DNA of 64,000 bases from an uncultured Syntrophobacterales bacterium (GCA_903928915.1 CAIYSL010000119.1:1-64000); one strand, 5' to 3'. Shown: positions 1-8,839, numbered from the stretch's first letter. The notes: a model not told the origin generated them from the sequence alone. Made by a program: numbers and translations.

Positions 1-528
1 CTCGACAGCCTCCACAAGCTGCGCCTGATCCCCGGCGCCGCCGAGGCTGTCCGGCTGATCAACCGAAGCGGGATGAAGGCGGTCGTCGTGACCAACCAGT
101 CGGGCGTGGCCCGGGGGATGTTCGACGAGGCCTTTGTCGGCGCGGTCCACCGCCGGCTCCGGGAGATGCTGGCCGCGGAAGGGGCCTTCCTCGACGGCGT
201 GTACCACTGCCCCCACCACCCCCGGGAAGGCCGGGGGATCTACCTGAGGGAGTGCGACTGCCGTAAACCCGCGCCGGGACTTCTCCTCAAGGCCGCGGCT
301 GAACTCTCCCTTGATCCGCAGCGCTCCGCCATGATAGGGGACACGCTCAAGGACATCGAGGCCGGCGCCAGAATCGGGACCCGGGGCATCCTCGTGCGGA
401 CCGGTTACGGCACCGAGGCGGCCGCCCAGCTCGAGAGCAGGGCAGCGGAGGGCCCGATCCGCCCGGTCCATACCGCCCGGGACCTCCTGGCCGCGGTGCA
501 CTGGCTGCTGAAGGACCGAATGACGTGA
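1..528 (+). CDS. gmhB: D-glycero-beta-D-manno-heptose-1,7-bisphosphate 7-phosphatase, 5' partial
   Basis: The reading frame is open from base 1, and the 175 visible residues lack the N-terminal HAD motif I, so the start lies before the window. GmhB removes the C7 phosphate of heptose 1,7-bisphosphate in the cytoplasm, on the way to ADP-heptose for the LPS inner core. Visible marks are TNQSG (visible residues 31-35), the zinc site CPHH followed by CDCRKP (Cys-x-His and Cys-x-Cys), the lysine of CRKP, and the acidic motif IV in MIGDTLKDIEAG. The TGA overlaps the GTG of the next gene (GTGA at 525-528), which indicates translational coupling to a heptosyltransferase. Confidence 0.92.
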   Translation, partial: LDSLHKLRLIPGAAEAVRLINRSGMKAVVVTNQSGVARGMFDEAFVGAVHRRLREMLAAEGAFLDGVYHCPHHPREGRGIYLRECDCRKPAPGLLLKAAAELSLDPQRSAMIGDTLKDIEAGARIGTRGILVRTGYGTEAAAQLESRAAEGPIRPVHTARDLLAAVHWLLKDRMT

Positions 529-1652
529 ACATCCTGATCGTCAAGCTGAGCGCCATCGGCGACGTGATCCACACCCTGCCCGCGCTGGCCGCCCTGCGGA
601 GGCTCTACCCCGCCGCGGACATCACCTGGGTCGTCGAAGAGGCCGCCGCCGATCTGCTCCGAGACCACCCCGCTCTCGATAGGGTCCTGGTCTCGCGCCG
701 CAAGTCCTGGCTGGGGGAGGTGCGGCGGGGTCGGATCGCGGCCCCCCTGGCGGAGATGCGCGCCTTCCTCCGGGCGCTCCGCTGCCGTCCCTACGACCTG
801 GTGATCGATTTTCACGGCCTGCTGAAGAGCGCCGTCGTCGTCGCCCTGAGCGGCGGCCGGCGGAGGCTCGGCTACGACAGCCTCCAGGAGATGAGCGGCC
901 TGTTCTACACGGAGAAGATCCCCGAGGACATGGCCAAGCACGCCGTCGACCGCTACCTCGACTTCATCCGCCCCCTTGCGCGGGAAGCGCACGCGCGGTA
1001 CGATAGCCTCATTGCGGCGCCCTCCTTCGCCATCGCGATCGGCCGCGCGCACCAGCGGCGTGTCGACGCCCTCCTGGCGGAACATGCGCCGCTCCTGGCG
1101 ACAGCGGGCGGAAGAGAAGAAAACGGGCGGACCGCCGGAGCGGCAGGCGGGGAACCGCCGGCGATCCGATTCGTGGCCGTCAACCCGGTGGCCTTCTGGG
1201 AGACCAAGCTCTGGGAGGAGGAAAAGTTCGCCGGGCTGTGCGACCGGATCCGTCGGGAGACGGGGCTCCCGGTGATCCTGACGGGAGGGGCGGCCGGTCC
1301 GCTCGACAGGATCCGGGCACGGATGAAGACGGAGGCCGTCAACCTCGGCGGACGGACGACGCTCCGGGAGCTCGCCTGCCTGTACGAACGGGCGGCCCTC
1401 GTCGTCACCACCGACTCCGGCCCCATGCACCTCGCCGCGGCAATGGGAACCCCGCTGGTCGCCCTGTTCGGTCCGACCGACCCGGTCCGGACGGGCCCCT
1501 ACGGGAAGGGGCACCGGGTCATCCGCCGCTCATTGGCCTGCATGCCCTGCTTTCGCAAGCGCTGTGAAACAACCGCGTGCATGCGGGAGATCTCGGTGGA
1601 GGAGGTCCTGACCGCGGTGAAGGAACAGCTGGCAGGAACGAAGAAGGAGTGA
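525..1652 (+). CDS. waaC: ADP-heptose:LPS heptosyltransferase (GT9, WaaC/RfaC-like)
   Basis: This 375-residue GT9 protein transfers heptose from ADP-heptose to the Kdo-lipid A acceptor on the cytoplasmic face of the inner membrane. The N-terminus has the family pattern LIVKLSAIGDVIHTLPAL (residues 3-20). The nucleotide-sugar half carries TTDSGPMHLAAAMGTPLVAL followed by FGPTDP near residues 296-322. It is somewhat longer than typical WaaC because of an Ala/Gly-rich insert around residues 190-215. The start is a GTG overlapping the gmhB stop, and no other start fits better. The heptosyltransferase I assignment rests on the N-terminal pattern and the gmhB neighbour; a WaaF-type role cannot be excluded. 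Confidence 0.85.
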   Translation: MNILIVKLSAIGDVIHTLPALAALRRLYPAADITWVVEEAAADLLRDHPALDRVLVSRRKSWLGEVRRGRIAAPLAEMRAFLRALRCRPYDLVIDFHGLLKSAVVVALSGGRRRLGYDSLQEMSGLFYTEKIPEDMAKHAVDRYLDFIRPLAREAHARYDSLIAAPSFAIAIGRAHQRRVDALLAEHAPLLATAGGREENGRTAGAAGGEPPAIRFVAVNPVAFWETKLWEEEKFAGLCDRIRRETGLPVILTGGAAGPLDRIRARMKTEAVNLGGRTTLRELACLYERAALVVTTDSGPMHLAAAMGTPLVALFGPTDPVRTGPYGKGHRVIRRSLACMPCFRKRCETTACMREISVEEVLTAVKEQLAGTKKE

Positions 1653-1829
1653 ATGATGGGAATGAGTAAGGAATTGCTGGCAATCCTGGTTTGTCCGCAG
1701 TGCAAGGGCGAACTGAGCCTCACCGCGGCGGAAGACGGTCTCGTCTGCGGGAAATGCCGTCTGCTCTACGAGATCCGGGAGGACATCCCGATCATGCTGA
1801 TCGACGAGGCGAAGCGGCTCGACGCCTGA
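1653..1829 (+). CDS. Trm112-like zinc-ribbon protein
   Basis: This small gene of about 58 codons follows the heptosyltransferase stop directly. It has two CxxC pairs (CPQC near residue 15 and CGKC near residue 34) and the ending LLYEIREDIPIMLIDEA, the usual pattern of the bacterial Trm112/YcaR family. Such proteins bind zinc and often sit beside LPS genes; eukaryotic Trm112 activates methyltransferases, but the bacterial role is not settled. Three in-frame ATGs compete at 1653, 1656 and 1662. The AAGGAG at 1644-1649 is best spaced for 1656 or 1662, so the first few residues are uncertain. Confidence 0.8.
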   Translation: MMGMSKELLAILVCPQCKGELSLTAAEDGLVCGKCRLLYEIREDIPIMLIDEAKRLDA

Positions 1830-1838
1830 GAGGCGGCA

Positions 1839-3737
1839 TCACAGGACGCCGGCGTTGGGCTGGGGCGAGTATTCCGGGACGATTTCCCCGAGCTTCCGTC
1901 TGATTGCCGGGGCGTCGAAGCGGTCGGCCGCGGCGTACAGCTCGGCCAGGTGCGCCTCCAGCGGGGGGGCGCCCGTTTCCCCGGGCGCAGCGGAACCGGG
2001 CAGAGAATCGGGACGCAGGACCATGATCTTTTCATGCCTCGTCGCGACGATCCCCTCGCCTGCGGTAATCAGCTCCTCGTACAGTTTTTCCCCATCCCTG
2101 AGGCCGGTGAAGGTGATCTTCACGTCCCGGTCGGGCTCCCGGCCCGACAGCCGGATCAGGTCCCGCGCCATATCGAGGATCTTCACCGGCGTCCCCATCT
2201 TCAGGAGGAAGATTTCCCCCCCCTGCCCCATCCCCCCGGCCTGGAGGATCAACTGCGCGGCCTCGGGGATGGTCATGAAGAATCGCCTCACCTCGGGATG
2301 GGTGACCGTCACGGGTCCCCCCTGCTCGATCTGATTCCGAAACACGGGGATGACCGACCCGGAGGATCCCACGACGTTGCCGAATCGCACCGCCATGAAC
2401 CGCGTGACCGCACCCGGAAAGCTGTGCAGGAGCAGTTCCGTCACCCGCTTACTGGCGCCCATCACGTTCGTCGGCCGGACGGCCTTGTCCGTGGAAACCA
2501 GAACGAACCGCTCCACCGCGAACCGGCACGCCAGTTCCATGACGACGCGGCTGCCGATGATGTTGTTCGACACCGCCTCCCAGGGGTTCTTTTCGAGCAT
2601 GGGGACGTGCTTGTACGCCGCCGCGTGAAAAACTACCTGGGGACGATACCGCTGAAAGACCGAGGCCATCAGGTTCCCGTCCTGGACGCGCCCGAGCACG
2701 GCCCGGCAGCGGTCGGCTCCGAGTTCGGCATGCATCTCCATCTCGATGTGAAACAGGTTTGCCTCCCCGGCATCGACGAGGATCAGCATCCGCGGCCGGA
2801 AGCGGACGATCTGCCGGCACAGCTCCGCCCCGATCGACCCCCCGCAGCCGGTGACCAGGACCGTCTTTCCGTCCAGGTATCCCTGGATTTCCCCCATGTC
2901 GAGCTGCACGGGGGCGCGCCCCAGGAGGTCTTCGTAGTTGACGTCCCGGAGGGTCTTGATGCTGACCCGGCCGTCGATGAGCTCGCCGATCCCCGGCAGG
3001 GTCTTGTAGGCGATCCGGCAGGCCTTGCAGACGGCCACGATCCGGCGTATCTGATCCCCCGTCGCCGAGGGAACGGCGATCAGGACCTCCTCGGCCTGCT
3101 GCTCGACTGCAATCCTGGCCAGCTCGCTGAGCGGCCCCAGCACCCGTACGCCGTGGATCGAACGCCCGTGCTTTTTCGGGTCGTCGTCGACGAACCCGGC
3201 CACGCGGTAGGGAAGGTGGTCGTTTTCGATGATCTCCCGGAGGATCTTTTCCCCGGCAGCCCCGGCGCCCACGATGAGGATCCGCTTGCGCTGGGCGGGC
3301 GGCACGAAGAGGGGCTGACCGGTCCGGTCGTACCGCGCGCAGAAGGTCCGGATCGCCATGCGGAGACCGCCGGTGAACAGGAAGGTGAGCCCGCCGTCGA
3401 TCAGAAAAACGGCCCGGGAATACCCCCCCTCGAACCGATAGAACACGAAGATGAATGCCATGATCAAGAGCGTCGAGGTGGCCGACGCCTGCAGCAGCCG
3501 CCAGAAATCCCTCGTACTCGTGTAGCGCCACATCCCCTGATACAGGCCGAACAGGAAGAAGGTGCACAGCTTCACCAGCAGCACCGGCGCACAGATGGCC
3601 CTGAGCTGCCGCGCAAAGAACGCGTCGAGTGCAAACTCGAACCGAAACAGGTAGGCCAGGACGAGGGCCCCGGCGAACAGGGCGGCGTCGGCCAGGAGCA
3701 TCAGATACAAATGGGGATTCTTCCACTGCGTCTTCAT
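1839..3737 (-). CDS. Membrane nucleotide-sugar 4,6-dehydratase (WbpM/PglF/CapD family)
   Basis: This 632-residue protein has four N-terminal membrane segments (about residues 11-130), a first Rossmann domain (ILIVGAGAAGEK, about 153-164) and a C-terminal extended SDR domain with VLVTGCGGSIGAE near residue 290. The loop STDKAVRPTN near residue 415 contains the Thr-Asp-Lys set that is catalytic in PglF. The family makes UDP-4-keto-6-deoxy-GlcNAc, the entry to bacillosamine, FucNAc or QuiNAc. It is the last gene of the minus-strand operon and overlaps the wbpL-like gene by 4 bp. The order epimerase, transferase, dehydratase copies wbpK-wbpL-wbpM of Pseudomonas O-antigen loci. Confidence 0.9.
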   Translation of the reverse strand: MKTQWKNPHLYLMLLADAALFAGALVLAYLFRFEFALDAFFARQLRAICAPVLLVKLCTFFLFGLYQGMWRYTSTRDFWRLLQASATSTLLIMAFIFVFYRFEGGYSRAVFLIDGGLTFLFTGGLRMAIRTFCARYDRTGQPLFVPPAQRKRILIVGAGAAGEKILREIIENDHLPYRVAGFVDDDPKKHGRSIHGVRVLGPLSELARIAVEQQAEEVLIAVPSATGDQIRRIVAVCKACRIAYKTLPGIGELIDGRVSIKTLRDVNYEDLLGRAPVQLDMGEIQGYLDGKTVLVTGCGGSIGAELCRQIVRFRPRMLILVDAGEANLFHIEMEMHAELGADRCRAVLGRVQDGNLMASVFQRYRPQVVFHAAAYKHVPMLEKNPWEAVSNNIIGSRVVMELACRFAVERFVLVSTDKAVRPTNVMGASKRVTELLLHSFPGAVTRFMAVRFGNVVGSSGSVIPVFRNQIEQGGPVTVTHPEVRRFFMTIPEAAQLILQAGGMGQGGEIFLLKMGTPVKILDMARDLIRLSGREPDRDVKITFTGLRDGEKLYEELITAGEGIVATRHEKIMVLRPDSLPGSAAPGETGAPPLEAHLAELYAAADRFDAPAIRRKLGEIVPEYSPQPNAGVL

Positions 3738-4855
3738 GGCAGCGCCGCCCCCCCGCGGTGCGCCGGGGGCCCCGCAGCCCCCCGCGCGCAGGCGATCCTC
3801 CGGAGGCGGACCGTCAGCACGGTGAACCCGGCAAAGCAGACCGCCAGATACATGAGGACCGCGCCCACCCCGAAGGGGAGCACCATCAGCGCCCCGATGC
3901 CGATGGCCGCCTGCGCGGCCGCGTAGCCCAGGGAGATCTTCCAGTGGACGATCCCGAACTCGTTCGCCAGGAGCTGGTACAGGTGGCGGCGATGGGAGCG
4001 CGTGAGATTCTCCCCCCGCCGGAGGCGAACGGCCATGGTCGTCAGCTCATCCGCATAGAAGGGAAACAGCAGCGCCGCCAGGCAGGCCATCTCCAGGTAA
4101 CTCCGGGCCAGCGTCACCACCAGCGAGGCGAACACGAACCCCAGCAGGATGCTGCCCACGTCGCCCATGAAGACCTTCGCCCGGGGCACGTTGAAGGGGA
4201 GGTAGCCCGCGCAGGCCAAAGCCACGCACAGGGCCAGCAGCGACAGGGGCGCCTGGAAGGGGTCCGGCGAGGGACGGGAGAGGGTTGCCGCTCCCAGCAG
4301 GCCGAAGGCCACCACCCCGCCCAGACCGGCGATGCCGTTGATGCCGTCCATGAAGTTGTAGAAGTTCGCCGTTCCGATCAGGAAAAGCAGGACACACACC
4401 AGGACGAGCAAAAACGGCAGCGGCGATTCGCCGAAGGAGAGGGCGTACTGGGCGCTCAGACGGGGCAGCAGCGGAAACAGGAGCAGGGCGGCCGAGACTG
4501 CCTGGAACACGAACCGAAACCGCACCGAGATCCGGATGTAGTCCCCGTAGAAGCTCACCGCGGAGATGAGGATCGCGGCGAACAGAAAGGTCGTCGGGAT
4601 CCGGAGCGTCAGACCCGCCATGATGAAGGCCGCCAGGACCCCGACCCCGCCACCGCGGGGGGTGGGTACGGTGTGGGAGCTGCGCTCGTTGGGCCTGTCG
4701 AGCAGGTGCTCCCGGAAGGCCATGCCGGCGATCAGCCAGGCCCCCGCCGCCCCCAGTCCGGCGCACGCCACGAACAGCAGCGGCAGCCGGTATTCGGCCA
4801 CGAGCGCGACCAGCCGGGTAAACAGAGTCGTCAGATCATGCACCATTGCCCGCAC
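3734..4855 (-). CDS. Polyprenyl-phosphate HexNAc-1-phosphate transferase (WecA/WbpL family)
   Basis: This 373-residue polytopic membrane protein of the MraY/WecA superfamily would start the lipid-linked glycan by moving a HexNAc-1-phosphate onto undecaprenyl phosphate. Recognisable motifs are DRPNERSSHTVPTPRGGGVG (about 53-72), NFYNFMDGINGIAG (about 164-177), the KVFMGDVGS loop, and RSHRRHLYQLL in the last cytoplasmic loop. The usual Asp-Asp pair appears as Gly-Asp (FYGDYIRIS). The gene overlaps the downstream dehydratase by 4 bp and follows the epimerase by 3 bp. The exact sugar is unknown; the neighbours favour FucNAc or QuiNAc, as for WbpL. Confidence 0.88.
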   Translation of the reverse strand: MRAMVHDLTTLFTRLVALVAEYRLPLLFVACAGLGAAGAWLIAGMAFREHLLDRPNERSSHTVPTPRGGGVGVLAAFIMAGLTLRIPTTFLFAAILISAVSFYGDYIRISVRFRFVFQAVSAALLLFPLLPRLSAQYALSFGESPLPFLLVLVCVLLFLIGTANFYNFMDGINGIAGLGGVVAFGLLGAATLSRPSPDPFQAPLSLLALCVALACAGYLPFNVPRAKVFMGDVGSILLGFVFASLVVTLARSYLEMACLAALLFPFYADELTTMAVRLRRGENLTRSHRRHLYQLLANEFGIVHWKISLGYAAAQAAIGIGALMVLPFGVGAVLMYLAVCFAGFTVLTVRLRRIACARGAAGPPAHRGGAALP

Positions 4856-4858
4856 CCC

Positions 4859-5869
4859 TCACAGATCGCCCGCCTGCCGCATCTCGGCCACCGTTTCACG
4901 CCAGCCCGCCGCCAGGTCGTACCCGGGGGCGAACCCGAGGCTGCACAAGCGGCTGCCGTCCACCGCCACATCCTCCGTATACTTGTCGATGGTCGCCCGG
5001 ACGACGGGCGACCGCAGTCCGCAGAGCCGCGCCCCGTCCTCCAGGAGACCGGCGACCCGGCGGGCGGGTCCGACGGGCAGCGTCACCCGCGGCGGCATAC
5101 GGCCCAGGGCCCCGCAGAGGGCCGCGATGATCTCCGCCAGGGTGTGGATCCGCCCGTCGGTCACGTTGAACACCTGCCCGGCGGCGGCGGGATGGAGGGC
5201 GGCCAGCACCGCCGCCCGCCCCACATCCCGGTCGTACACAAGGGTGCGCCGGTTCAGCCCCGGGCCGATGGGGACGAACCGGCCCCGGGCCAGGGCCGTG
5301 ACCAGCCGCCGGTAATTCCCCTTGATCCGGCTTCCGTACACGGCCCCGAGGCGGAGCACCGTCCCCAGCTCTCCGCCGTCGTCCCGGCGCGCTGCCCGGA
5401 CGATCTGCTCCGCGGCCAGTTTGGTCTCGGCATAGAAAGAGTCGGGATGCGGCACGGAATCTTCCGTCAGGACCCCGCCCGCCGACGCGCCGTACACGGC
5501 GATCGTGCTGAACAGGACCAGGCGCCCGACCCCCGCCTCCCGGGCCGCCTCGGAGACGAGGGCGGTCCCCCCGACGTTGATCCGCTCGTAGGCGGACCGC
5601 AGCGCGGCGGGCGGATCGACCACGTGCAGCAGCGCCGCGAGGTGGACGACCGCGTCGACGCCCTGCATCGCCGCCCGGACGGCGGCGCGGTCCGTCACGT
5701 CGCCGACCTCGGCCTCGACGCCGGCCGGCCACAGGTCCGCGGGGGGTGGGTCGAGCGAAAGCGCCCGCACGAAGCAGCCGGCCTCGGCGAGCGCCGCCAC
5801 CACCCGCGGCCCCACCGCACCCGTCGCCCCTGTCACCAGCACCCGCGGTGCGCGATCGCTCACGTGCAT
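4859..5869 (-). CDS. NAD-dependent epimerase/dehydratase (WbpK-like SDR)
   Basis: This 336-residue extended short-chain dehydrogenase has the NAD-binding motif VLVTGATGAVGPRVV (residues 11-25), DAVVHLAAL near residue 74 and the catalytic tyrosine/lysine in SFYAETK. It would reduce or epimerise a nucleotide sugar at C4, supplying the transferase encoded 3 bp downstream. Position immediately before the WbpL-like and WbpM-like genes supports a WbpK-type 4-reductase role on the keto sugar made by the dehydratase. Substrate and stereochemistry cannot be read from sequence alone. Confidence 0.82.
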   Translation of the reverse strand: MHVSDRAPRVLVTGATGAVGPRVVAALAEAGCFVRALSLDPPPADLWPAGVEAEVGDVTDRAAVRAAMQGVDAVVHLAALLHVVDPPAALRSAYERINVGGTALVSEAAREAGVGRLVLFSTIAVYGASAGGVLTEDSVPHPDSFYAETKLAAEQIVRAARRDDGGELGTVLRLGAVYGSRIKGNYRRLVTALARGRFVPIGPGLNRRTLVYDRDVGRAAVLAALHPAAAGQVFNVTDGRIHTLAEIIAALCGALGRMPPRVTLPVGPARRVAGLLEDGARLCGLRSPVVRATIDKYTEDVAVDGSRLCSLGFAPGYDLAAGWRETVAEMRQAGDL

Positions 5870-5909
5870 GCCCCCTCCGCGAGGCGGCGATGAAAAAGAG
5901 GCGCCGCCC

Positions 5910-6680
5910 TCATTGCGTTGCGGGCAGGTCCTGCGCCCGGATGAACTGGACGAGCTTCGAGAGCAGGCGGAAGGTCAGCGTCCAGGGCAGCGGTTTCAGG
6001 TTGTTCACCTGCCAGGAAAGATTGGCCATCCGCATCGTCGCCAACCGGCTCTTGAGCGAGGCGTTGCTCGCGCCGCCCGCCCGCATGTGGACCAGGACCT
6101 CCGGGATGTACACCGTCGACACCCGATGCTTCAGCAGCAGCCGCAGCGTCAGCTCATAATCGGCGGCCGTCCCCAGGGAAAGGTTGAAGTTTCCGTACCG
6201 CTCATACACGCGGCGGCGCACGAAGAACGTCGGGTGGGGCGGCATCCACCCCCGGTAAAAGCTCCGCGGCGTATGGATCCCCGAACGCCAGTACCGCGTC
6301 ACCCGTTTCACGTTCGCCGGATCGACGTAGATGAGATCTCCGTAGCAGCTGTCGACGCGTTCGTCGGCGAACACGCCGGCCACCTTCTCCAGGACGTGGG
6401 GGTGGGCGTAGAAGTCGTCCGAATTCAGGATGCCGACCACGTCCCCGGTGGCGAGGGAGATCCCCTTGTTCATCGCGTCGTAGATCCCGTGGTCGGGCTC
6501 GGAAAGGAGCTTGTCGATCTTGTCGGCATGGCGAAAGACGATCGGCAGCGTCCCATCGGCCGAATTGCCGTCGACGATGATGTGCTCCAGGCCGGGGTAC
6601 TTTTGCGAGGCCACCGAAAGGATCGCGTTTTCTATCGTGGCGGCGCTGTTCCAGGTGGCGGTGATGATCGATAGCTTCAT
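5910..6680 (-). CDS. Glycosyltransferase family 2 (WcaA-like)
   Basis: This 256-residue single-domain GT-A enzyme begins LSIITATWNSAATIENAI and shows the nucleotide-sugar acidic sites VDGNSADGT (about 38) and ILNSDDFY (about 88). A DAMNKGISLATGD segment lies between them. It should add one sugar to the lipid-linked O-unit on the cytoplasmic side of the membrane. It abuts the preceding glycosyltransferase (stop at 6681, start at 6680) and lies 40 bp before the WbpK-like gene. Donor and linkage are not predictable. Confidence 0.85.
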   Translation of the reverse strand: MKLSIITATWNSAATIENAILSVASQKYPGLEHIIVDGNSADGTLPIVFRHADKIDKLLSEPDHGIYDAMNKGISLATGDVVGILNSDDFYAHPHVLEKVAGVFADERVDSCYGDLIYVDPANVKRVTRYWRSGIHTPRSFYRGWMPPHPTFFVRRRVYERYGNFNLSLGTAADYELTLRLLLKHRVSTVYIPEVLVHMRAGGASNASLKSRLATMRMANLSWQVNNLKPLPWTLTFRLLSKLVQFIRAQDLPATQ

Positions 6681-7487
6681 CTAACGGAGTTTCCACCCCC
6701 ATTTATGGAAGTACTTCATGCCGCTGATCATGAACACCAGCGCCATGGTCAGCCGCTTCTGGGCCTCCCGCTGCCACAGATGGGTGATGTTCACGTAGGG
6801 ATAGTACACCGTCTTGTAGCCCTCCTGCTGAAATTTCCGCGACAGGTCGGCATCCTCGAAATACATGAAGAACCGGGGGTCGAACCCGCCGACCCTTTTC
6901 AGGACATCGGTCCGGCAGAACATGAAGGCCCCGGTCATGAACGGCACCTCGCGGATGTCCTGATACCCCACGTCCCGCATCTCGTAGCGGTCCAGGCGCC
7001 GCTTCAGCGCGCTGAACGTCCCGCGGTAACTGTGAAAGCGCCGCAGGAAGAGGTCCGTGAGGTTCGGCTGCCGCTTGTTCAGGTACTGGAGCGTGTTGTC
7101 CTTGTTCAAGACCTTCGGGCAGACCATGCCGACCTCGGGATTCCCGTCCAGATAGCGGCTCAGCTCTTCGATCACCCCCCGGGAGATGATCACGTCGGGG
7201 TTGAGGACGAGGAAGTATCTGCTCGGCTCGCACCGCTGGATGGCCCAGTTATGGGCCTTGCCGTATCCCAGGTTCTGTCCGACGTAATGGTAGAAGGCGG
7301 GCCGGTTGCTCAGCGACAGCGGCAGGGGGGCCGGCGAGTTGTCGACGATGTACAGCTTGACGTTCATCGCTGTGTCGAGAAAGCTCGACACGACCGTCTC
7401 GATCATCTCGGGGGGGTTCTTGTACAGGACGATGGACGCAACGCAATCCAGAGGTGCTTCCCTCGCCGCCAACCGCAGGACTTCCAT
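6681..7487 (-). CDS. Glycosyltransferase family 2 (rhamnosyltransferase-like, WbbL type)
   Basis: This 268-residue GT-A enzyme has CVASIVLYKNPPEMIETVV at the N-terminus, VDNSPAPLPLSL, NLGYGKAHN, the acidic motif VLNPDVIISRG (about 96-106) and FDPRFFMYFEDADLSRKF (about 200). This set is typical of WbbL/RgpF-like enzymes that add a sugar such as rhamnose early in O-unit assembly. It sits third in the operon, 3 bp after the GT4 gene. The rhamnosyl specificity is only suggested by family resemblance. Confidence 0.83.
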   Translation of the reverse strand: MEVLRLAAREAPLDCVASIVLYKNPPEMIETVVSSFLDTAMNVKLYIVDNSPAPLPLSLSNRPAFYHYVGQNLGYGKAHNWAIQRCEPSRYFLVLNPDVIISRGVIEELSRYLDGNPEVGMVCPKVLNKDNTLQYLNKRQPNLTDLFLRRFHSYRGTFSALKRRLDRYEMRDVGYQDIREVPFMTGAFMFCRTDVLKRVGGFDPRFFMYFEDADLSRKFQQEGYKTVYYPYVNITHLWQREAQKRLTMALVFMISGMKYFHKWGWKLR

Positions 7488-7490
7488 GGT

Positions 7491-8648
7491 TCACGCCTTG
7501 TCGCACACGGCTGCGGGGTGTTCTCCCCGCCGGCGGCCGGCGAACGCCTCGCGGTACACCGCCGCCGTTTCTTCTGCCGTCCTGTTCCAGGAAAACCGCG
7601 CTACGTTCTCGCGCCCGTTCCGAACGAGCCGTGACCGCAGCGGTGCATCCGCCAGACACCGCCGCATCACGGCGGCCATCCCCTCGACCGACTCCGGGTC
7701 GAAATACACCGCCCCCTCGCCGGCCACCTCGGGGAGCGACCCGGCGGTGGAGCAGGCAACCGCCACGCCCGCCTGCTGCGCCTCCAGCGCCGGCAGACCG
7801 AACCCTTCGTACAGCGAGGGCAGCACGAACAGCTCGGCGCGGCTCAGCAGCGGGAAGACATCCCCCTCCGGTACGTAGCCCGTGACGATGATCCGCTCCC
7901 GCAGCTCCGCGGTCTCGGCAGCCAGGTCCACGTCCGCGGGGATATGACCGACGAGCACCAGGGAATGGGGAACGGCGTCCCGGAGGAGGGCGAAGGCGCG
8001 GATCAACCGGGGGATGTTCTTGTTCAGCGTCCGCCCTCCGAAGGCAACCACATAGGGCTCCCGGATGCCGTACCGGCCGGTCAGTTCCGGCCACGCTCCC
8101 GCAGCGGGAGAGGCGCCGGTTCTCAGCGCGCCGAGATGGATGGCGGTCACCTTTCCCGGGTCCAGGTTGAGCACCCGGCAGATCTCTCCCCGGGAAAAAG
8201 CGGAGATGGTGATCACGCGCTCCGCCCGCCGCGCGCACTGGACCGCGAAGAACCGCAGGGCAGCCCGTCTCGCCGCCGGCATGGGGTGGCTCAACGCCAT
8301 GAAATTCAGGTCGTGGAGCGTCACTACGGCGGGACAGGGGGCGATCAGCGGGCCCACATACCCCAGGGAGTGCACCACGTCGATCCGGTGCCGGCCGAGC
8401 AGCCGCGGCAGCCGCAGTTGCTCGAACAGGTAACGGGCGGCGCGGCTGGCGGCGTGGACGGGGCAGACGACCCGGCGGAAATGCTCCCCCTGCGGGAGCG
8501 GCCAGTGCTCGCTCTCCCGGTTCATAAACACCACGTATTCGTTCTGCCGGTCGATTTCGGCCAGCCCCTGCAACAGACCGGCGGCATAGGTCTCGGTTCC
8601 CCCGACCACGCCGGGGAGCAGATAGAGGAGATTGATTCCGATCTTCAT
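7491..8648 (-). CDS. Glycosyltransferase family 4 (GT-B)
   Basis: This is the first gene of the minus-strand O-antigen operon and encodes 385 residues. The start ATG at 8646-8648 opens MKIGINLLYLLPGVVGGTET, a typical GT4 N-terminus. The frame is open further upstream, but that part would lie beyond the promoter at 8737-8765 and looks non-coding. The C-terminal half shows YVVAFGGRTLNKNIPRLI and PSLYEGFGLPALEAQQAG (retaining GT4 E-x7-E motif). It should act in the cytoplasm on the lipid-linked glycan, using an NDP-sugar. The donor is unknown. Confidence 0.88.
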   Translation of the reverse strand: MKIGINLLYLLPGVVGGTETYAAGLLQGLAEIDRQNEYVVFMNRESEHWPLPQGEHFRRVVCPVHAASRAARYLFEQLRLPRLLGRHRIDVVHSLGYVGPLIAPCPAVVTLHDLNFMALSHPMPAARRAALRFFAVQCARRAERVITISAFSRGEICRVLNLDPGKVTAIHLGALRTGASPAAGAWPELTGRYGIREPYVVAFGGRTLNKNIPRLIRAFALLRDAVPHSLVLVGHIPADVDLAAETAELRERIIVTGYVPEGDVFPLLSRAELFVLPSLYEGFGLPALEAQQAGVAVACSTAGSLPEVAGEGAVYFDPESVEGMAAVMRRCLADAPLRSRLVRNGRENVARFSWNRTAEETAAVYREAFAGRRRGEHPAAVCDKA

Positions 8649-8736
8649 TCGTTCAGCCCAGACGGCCCCTCGGTTCCGCGCCGTTCGGTCGGCGTTCAAA
8701 CCCCGCACGGACGAGGTCGATATGCTCCGGTGGCGA

Positions 8737-8765
8737 AGTAAACCATACCGGCCGCCTCCTGTCAA
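8737..8765 (-). promoter_or_regulatory. Sigma70-type promoter for the O-antigen operon
   Basis: Read on the minus strand there is a perfect TTGACA (8765-8760), a 17-base spacer and TTTACT (8742-8737, four of six matches to TATAAT). It lies about 90 bp before the start of the GT4 gene at 8648 and can drive the six genes down to 1839. The transcript start is expected near 8730. Confidence 0.6.
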
Positions 8766-8810
8766 AGTGATTGTAGCGGGCAGTCGACCCCGGCGGCAGA
8801 GAATATTTGA

Positions 8811-8839
8811 TTGACACCCACGGCGGCGCTGCCTATACT
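8811..8839 (+). promoter_or_regulatory. Sigma70 promoter for the flippase gene
   Basis: A consensus TTGACA (8811-8816) is followed by exactly 17 bases and TATACT (8834-8839, five of six matches). The predicted transcript start near 8846 lies after the upstream in-frame ATG at 8807, so it rules that start out and favours 8867 or 8885 for the flippase. It is divergent from the promoter at 8737-8765. Confidence 0.75.
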
